Under the pieces are notes generated by a model that searched no databases, had not been told where the DNA came from, and saw nothing but the letters and a program-made list of their open reading frames with translations. DNA of 8,740 nucleotides from Fidelibacterota bacterium (lineage in GTDB: Bacteria; Fidelibacterota; UBA2242). Positions 6,701-8,740 of this stretch are shown here, one piece after another (the stretch's first letter is position 1; each line of letters starts with the position of its first letter). The stretch covers positions 1-8,740 of the forward strand of contig JAGLWX010000228.1 in the NCBI GenBank assembly GCA_023133185.1, in the 5' to 3' direction. A program made the translations under genes and the position numbers.

Positions 6701-7607
6701 TTTTCACTTCATATAACCAATAAATAATGTCTTCAGCTAAAAAGTGAGACCACTGCAGTCCCCTGACGGAAACCCTTAATGCAGAACCATATTTCATCGG
6801 ATTAGTTGAATCCGGTAGAAATACCCGGGGACCCGCTCCTTGCCGGTAAAAATTAAATTCAAAATCCTCCGAATCATCTATGACAAAATAGGATTCCTGG
6901 TCTGCAGCCATGACGCCACGCCCAAAATAGCCGTTCCAGTATGGAATTCCCGTCGGGTCTATCCATGTCGGTTTATCCGGCCAATACCAGGGCCAGGTAT
7001 CCGGTTTTCCATCACCATCATTATCAAGATCGTCAGACAGTGCAATATACTCCTGCTGTTCATCGGCATAACCCGGAAGCGGTTCAAGAGTCCATGTATC
7101 CAGACCACCACCCGGTCCGTCTGTCCAGCCACGGGGACCGTCTGCCGTGGCAATCGACGTTACCGTATCGGCAAACTGAACATATAAAGTATCATTACCC
7201 AGGCGATGAGAATAATATTCGGATAATCTCATTAATTGACTAAGTGAATCAATTCCCTGATCCGGGTAATCGATGGGAATTAAATTGTCTGTGTTACCAT
7301 CATATAAATAGGTCCATTCCCAGTTTCTATGTAACTCGACACCAAACAGTGGACTGACATCTCCGACATAACTATTTCCGCTACCTCTCGGCCATTCGCC
7401 TTCCGGGTTGTTCCCAGTGGCATCTCCTGCCACTAAACCGGTATTGGAAAAAATAGTTCGAACTTTATTACCGTTATGCATTCCCTCTTTACGGTAAATA
7501 CGGTCTCCAAGAGGCTCAACATCCTGAGCAATTAATGCAGCTGCAATAAACAGAAATACAGTAGAAATTATAACAACAGTATAAAACAATTTTTTAATCG
7601 ATTTCAT
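3747..7607 (-). CDS. Large exported Asp-loop-rich protein with fn3-like and T9SS-like C-terminal modules
   Basis: This 1286-residue protein starts with a clear signal peptide (MKSIKKLF, a hydrophobic stretch, cut near IAAALIAQ). The mature N-terminus carries NGNKVRTIFSNTGLVAGD and then GEWPRGSGNSY, a pattern I recall from large uncharacterised exported proteins of FCB candidate phyla, often near TonB receptors. Asp-rich, EF-hand- or thrombospondin-3-like loops lie at about 192-203, 378-389, 457-467, 507-519, 878-889, 954-962 and 1095-1105; Ca2+ binding is likely. AGEPNFDAVDVNESDQIGLT at about 546 also matches my recollection of that group. An unbroken fn3-like module lies at 664-800, and a sorting-type module at about 1187-1286 (GVVPNPYFS to GKFAVIK). 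No enzyme motif is visible. A surface-displayed partner of the receptor encoded just upstream is the best guess. AAGGG 4 nt before the ATG supports the start. The gene call is secure; the role is inferred from context. Confidence 0.95.
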   Translation of the reverse strand: MKSIKKLFYTVVIISTVFLFIAAALIAQDVEPLGDRIYRKEGMHNGNKVRTIFSNTGLVAGDATGNNPEGEWPRGSGNSYVGDVSPLFGVELHRNWEWTYLYDGNTDNLIPIDYPDQGIDSLSQLMRLSEYYSHRLGNDTLYVQFADTVTSIATADGPRGWTDGPGGGLDTWTLEPLPGYADEQQEYIALSDDLDNDGDGKPDTWPWYWPDKPTWIDPTGIPYWNGYFGRGVMAADQESYFVIDDSEDFEFNFYRQGAGPRVFLPDSTNPMKYGSALRVSVRGLQWSHFLAEDIIYWLYEVKNNGTTNYPKVTFGMMVGTLSGGRCNNHIDAQDDLSFFDNQNDITYSWDAPPSYSPCYDGPVGYAGYAFLESPGNPFDGIDNDGDSEELGSPLLNESFFQPNNYKMGDEIILIEPETYARVSHIIEQFPDTVFTGGKRIILTATSVLEEVVGNLIDDNLNGIIDEDYFTHYYNRLNRGEGFQPLPPLKYIDYRSGAGLNDPMIDERRDDGIDNDGDWDAVLHDVGADGVPGTADNGEGDGIPTAGEPNFDAVDVNESDQIGLTSFNYFTPPGKVRMSDDFKWSSKTPGELWTRQTPGNYDEIVLEPADGDFIYGSGYFPLLVGTSERFSMALLFGEDFEDILRNKEINQQIYNNNYQFTRPPDKPTVHAVAGDGKMTLYWDNAAEFSVDPVLGKDFEGYKIYRATDIGFNEINSITNADGIKYFYEPIAQFDLENGIRGFYRGEASFTGGISFYLGEDTGLQYTYTDTTVNNGMTYYYAVVSYDHGDASTGIFPAECSKTIQELGDRVLLDKNTVAIQPTGNVAGYIPPDTSRGVSHIAGEGDGSVYYHLVNPAEIPPESEHYINIHFFDTATDWVDNNGDGLFYSEDTLVYEFRDTVLYIPAQYDSQVVTITYSTNNGKKDTTIIFPPTLKDVDEAFSRMTTYYAIYDNYFNRDGDEVIDTVIDKSSRFGIDDQSVANIAKSLNTLTTLVFPKEFTTIPDYPLGMQLFFTNTWLTEISSYSWNSSAAVSVEPQLRPWVINGHQPPGDYELTFGRWSDQSFATDGQYGSFTSININVVGRNLWTGKDLDIAVRDDGDGQFGIEDTLVFFEWLPATTQSNPNAIQQHATWMLTFHPLTDTSTLPTASAALTIETSKPLTLDDIFEIEITGAQSDPVIATKERSEIGVVPNPYFSTAIWEPRNNLQQGRAERRIDFINIPVYSTIRIYTVRGDLVQVIRHDGSYNDGSVSWDLLSRDGLPISYGVYVFHVSGPNLTEDFIGKFAVIK
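3750..4049 (-). other. T9SS/FlgD-Ig-like C-terminal sorting module of the 1286-residue protein
   Basis: Residues about 1187-1286 contain VVPNPYFSTAIWEP, then IDFINIPVYSTIRIYTVRGD, VSWDLLSRDG, YGVYVFHV and the end GKFAVIK. Position by position this resembles the end of the 1193-residue protein (FINVPGDARIRLFTVRGDLV, INWDLKNRSG, GKLAIIR). The match is stronger than over most of the rest of the two proteins, which suggests a shared sorting partner. Confidence 0.7.
4293..7034 (-). other. Set of Asp-rich calcium-loop motifs
   Basis: Seven DxDxD-type loops are spread over this part of the gene. Examples are DLDNDGDGKPD (7034-6999), FDGIDNDGDSEE (6476-6441), DDNLNGIIDED (6239-6207), DDGIDNDGDWD (6089-6051), DNNGDGLFYSED (4976-4941), NRDGDEVID (4748-4722) and DDGDGQFGIED (4325-4293). 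Spacing is irregular, unlike a tandem dockerin or TSP3 array. On the plus strand several show a related 'ccatcattatc'-like string. Similar loops bind Ca2+ in many exported proteins; binding here is inferred. Confidence 0.6.
5208..5618 (-). other. Unbroken fn3-like module (reference for the split copy)
   Basis: Residues about 664-800: PPDKPTVHAVAGDGKMTLYW, FEGYKIYRATD, YFYEPIAQFD, GISFYLGEDTGLQYTYTDTT, then YYYAVVSYDHGD. Order and spacing are those of a fibronectin-III-like fold with a longer mid loop. This copy shows what the uninterrupted version of the module in the 1193-residue protein should look like. Confidence 0.7.
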
Positions 7608-7617
7608 AGCACCCTTA
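7608..7617 (-). promoter_or_regulatory. Ribosome binding site fused to the upstream stop codon
   Basis: The minus strand reads TAAGGGTGCT and then ATG. AAGGG (7616-7612) uses the last two bases of the receptor's TAA stop (7617-7615), with a 4-nt spacer to the ATG at 7607. The stop codon of one gene is therefore part of the start signal of the next. Confidence 0.6.
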
Positions 7618-8740
7618 AAAATCTAATTGATATCCAACTGTTATTCGCATCGGACATGAGAATCTTGACGGATTATTAAAATATTCTCGTAATGAATTTA
7701 TTCGCTGACCAAATTCGCCATGGTGGAATATAGTTTCCGCTCTTGTATAAGTTGAGCGTCCGCTGTCTCCGTAAACATTGGTCTCATTTAAGATATCCAA
7801 GATATTATTAATTTTAGTATAGACTGTATGTTGAAAGCCAAAAATTTGAAATGTTTTAGTCGCCTTAAAATCGACATTGACATAGAAAGGTTTACGCCCA
7901 TCGTTCCGTAAAAATGGCGAAGGAGTATGCTGGGCTTCAGCATTGTACGGCAATCCGCTGCCTAAGGTCATTAAAAAACTGCTCGTCCATTGTCCCGGAT
8001 TGCCAAGGACAACACCGGCGTTCAAAGTATGACGGCGATCCCAATCCAGCGGCAGAATTTGCTTCTCAACCGCCTTTCCGGAATTCAAGCGACTGATACC
8101 GGCATTCGGATCCGAGCCGGTTCCTTCTGCAATCTGAAATGTATAATCCACATTGAAACTGTAGCCATCGGTAAACCTTCGACGCAGTTGCAACGTTATC
8201 CCGCGAATACTGGCAAATTCCGAGTTTATATATTGATCGTATAATCGGCTGTCTCTTGCTTTTACTCTTTTTTCTCTGTTGATCCAGCCGCGGACATCTC
8301 TTACATAGTAATCTACATTCATTTTCAGATTAGCGCTGAGCTGCTGCTGTAACCCGATTTCATAACTGATCGTCTGTTCTGCATTAAGATCGGGATTCCC
8401 CATAGTTGCGATACTGGCAATATCGTTTCCCAATTCCCATTCCGGGTTTGAATATAGATGTTCAAAATTTGGAATCTGGAAGAAATGTCCATAGGAAATA
8501 TGAATAACTCCCTGATCGGTAATTGGATATGCCAGACCGAGGCGCGGACTGATCTGGACTTTTGGCTTTACTTCATTCCACCAGATTTCTTCCAACTCCG
8601 ATTCACTCAAACCGGCAAGCCACGATCTTAAAGGAGCTTTTATATTTGGATCGGTTGGGTCCGCCGGTACATCAACTTTCGGATCAAAATAATCCAATCT
8701 CAAACCCGCATTGACGATTATATCACTGAATTCGATCTTA
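7615..8740 (-). CDS. TonB-dependent outer-membrane receptor, C-terminal barrel (5' end outside window)
   Basis: The frame is open to the right edge and continues past it (KIEFSDIIVNAGLRLDYFDP across 8739-8680), so about 374 codons of the 3' part are visible. The TTG at 8703 is not a real start; it falls inside that barrel strand. Receptor hallmarks are NAGLRLDYFDP, ISPRLGLAYPITDQGVIHIS with YGHFFQIP, NPDLNAEQTISYEIGLQQQL, LDWDRRHTLNAGVVLGNPGQ, and the final NPSRFSCPMRITVGYQLDF, which ends in Phe as outer-membrane barrels usually do. These fit the outer half of a large FCB-type receptor with a carboxypeptidase-regulatory-like or SusC-like layout. The plug domain, TonB box and signal peptide would lie outside the window and cannot be checked. 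The substrate is unknown. The gene heads the visible operon and ends 7 nt before the 1286-residue gene. Confidence 0.93.
   Translation of the reverse strand, partial: KIEFSDIIVNAGLRLDYFDPKVDVPADPTDPNIKAPLRSWLAGLSESELEEIWWNEVKPKVQISPRLGLAYPITDQGVIHISYGHFFQIPNFEHLYSNPEWELGNDIASIATMGNPDLNAEQTISYEIGLQQQLSANLKMNVDYYVRDVRGWINREKRVKARDSRLYDQYINSEFASIRGITLQLRRRFTDGYSFNVDYTFQIAEGTGSDPNAGISRLNSGKAVEKQILPLDWDRRHTLNAGVVLGNPGQWTSSFLMTLGSGLPYNAEAQHTPSPFLRNDGRKPFYVNVDFKATKTFQIFGFQHTVYTKINNILDILNETNVYGDSGRSTYTRAETIFHHGEFGQRINSLREYFNNPSRFSCPMRITVGYQLDF

Noticed and set aside
6051..7034. Recurring 'ccatcattatc'-like strings as a possible CRISPR or intergenic repeat
   Set aside because: They are imperfect, unevenly spaced, inside a coding frame, and explained by repeated Asp-Asn-Asp-Gly-Asp motifs.
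8701..8703. TTG as the start of the receptor gene
   Set aside because: The frame stays open upstream to the window edge and encodes a typical barrel strand (FSDIIVNAGLRLDYF) that this TTG would cut.

Overview
The window holds four genes, all on the minus strand and packed so tightly that they almost certainly form one operon. In transcription order: the 3' part of a TonB-dependent outer-membrane receptor (8740 to 7615, start outside the window); a 1286-residue exported multidomain protein (7607 to 3747); a 1193-residue exported paralogue (3750 to 169); and the first 48 codons of a PorV/PorQ (UPF0164)-type outer-membrane protein (146 to 1, cut by the window edge). Junctions are 7 nt, a 4-nt ATGA overlap, and 22 nt. 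I see no RNA gene, mobile element, CRISPR array or terminator, and no gene-free stretch longer than a few tens of bases.

Organism: this looks like a member of the Fibrobacterota-Chlorobi-Bacteroidota (FCB) superphylum or a nearby candidate phylum (Calditrichota, Ignavibacteriota, KSB1 or Marinimicrobia-like). The reasons are the Por-secretion-like (type IX, T9SS) C-terminal modules on both large proteins, the PorV-like gene, and a TonB receptor with a typical FCB barrel end. No finer assignment is possible from this sequence.

How the genes may work together: the receptor would sit in the outer membrane and take up a ligand with TonB energy. The two large proteins carry signal peptides and near-matching C-terminal modules, and are probably moved to the cell surface. 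PorV is the known outer-membrane shuttle for T9SS cargo, so the last gene could serve the two cargos encoded just before it. This grouping recalls SusCD-like receptor plus surface-lipoprotein pairs, but the partners are different. The ligand is unknown.

The most unusual content is inside the 1193-residue protein. Measured against its neighbour, its fibronectin-III-like (fn3-like) module is split by about 461 residues. That insert begins with the C-terminal half of a proprotein-convertase-type P-domain and ends with the N-terminal half, so the P-domain is in circularly permuted order. Between those halves lies a carbohydrate-binding-like jelly-roll that is itself split by a second jelly-roll. 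A further jelly-roll-like segment seems to interrupt the C-terminal region. Every junction is in frame.
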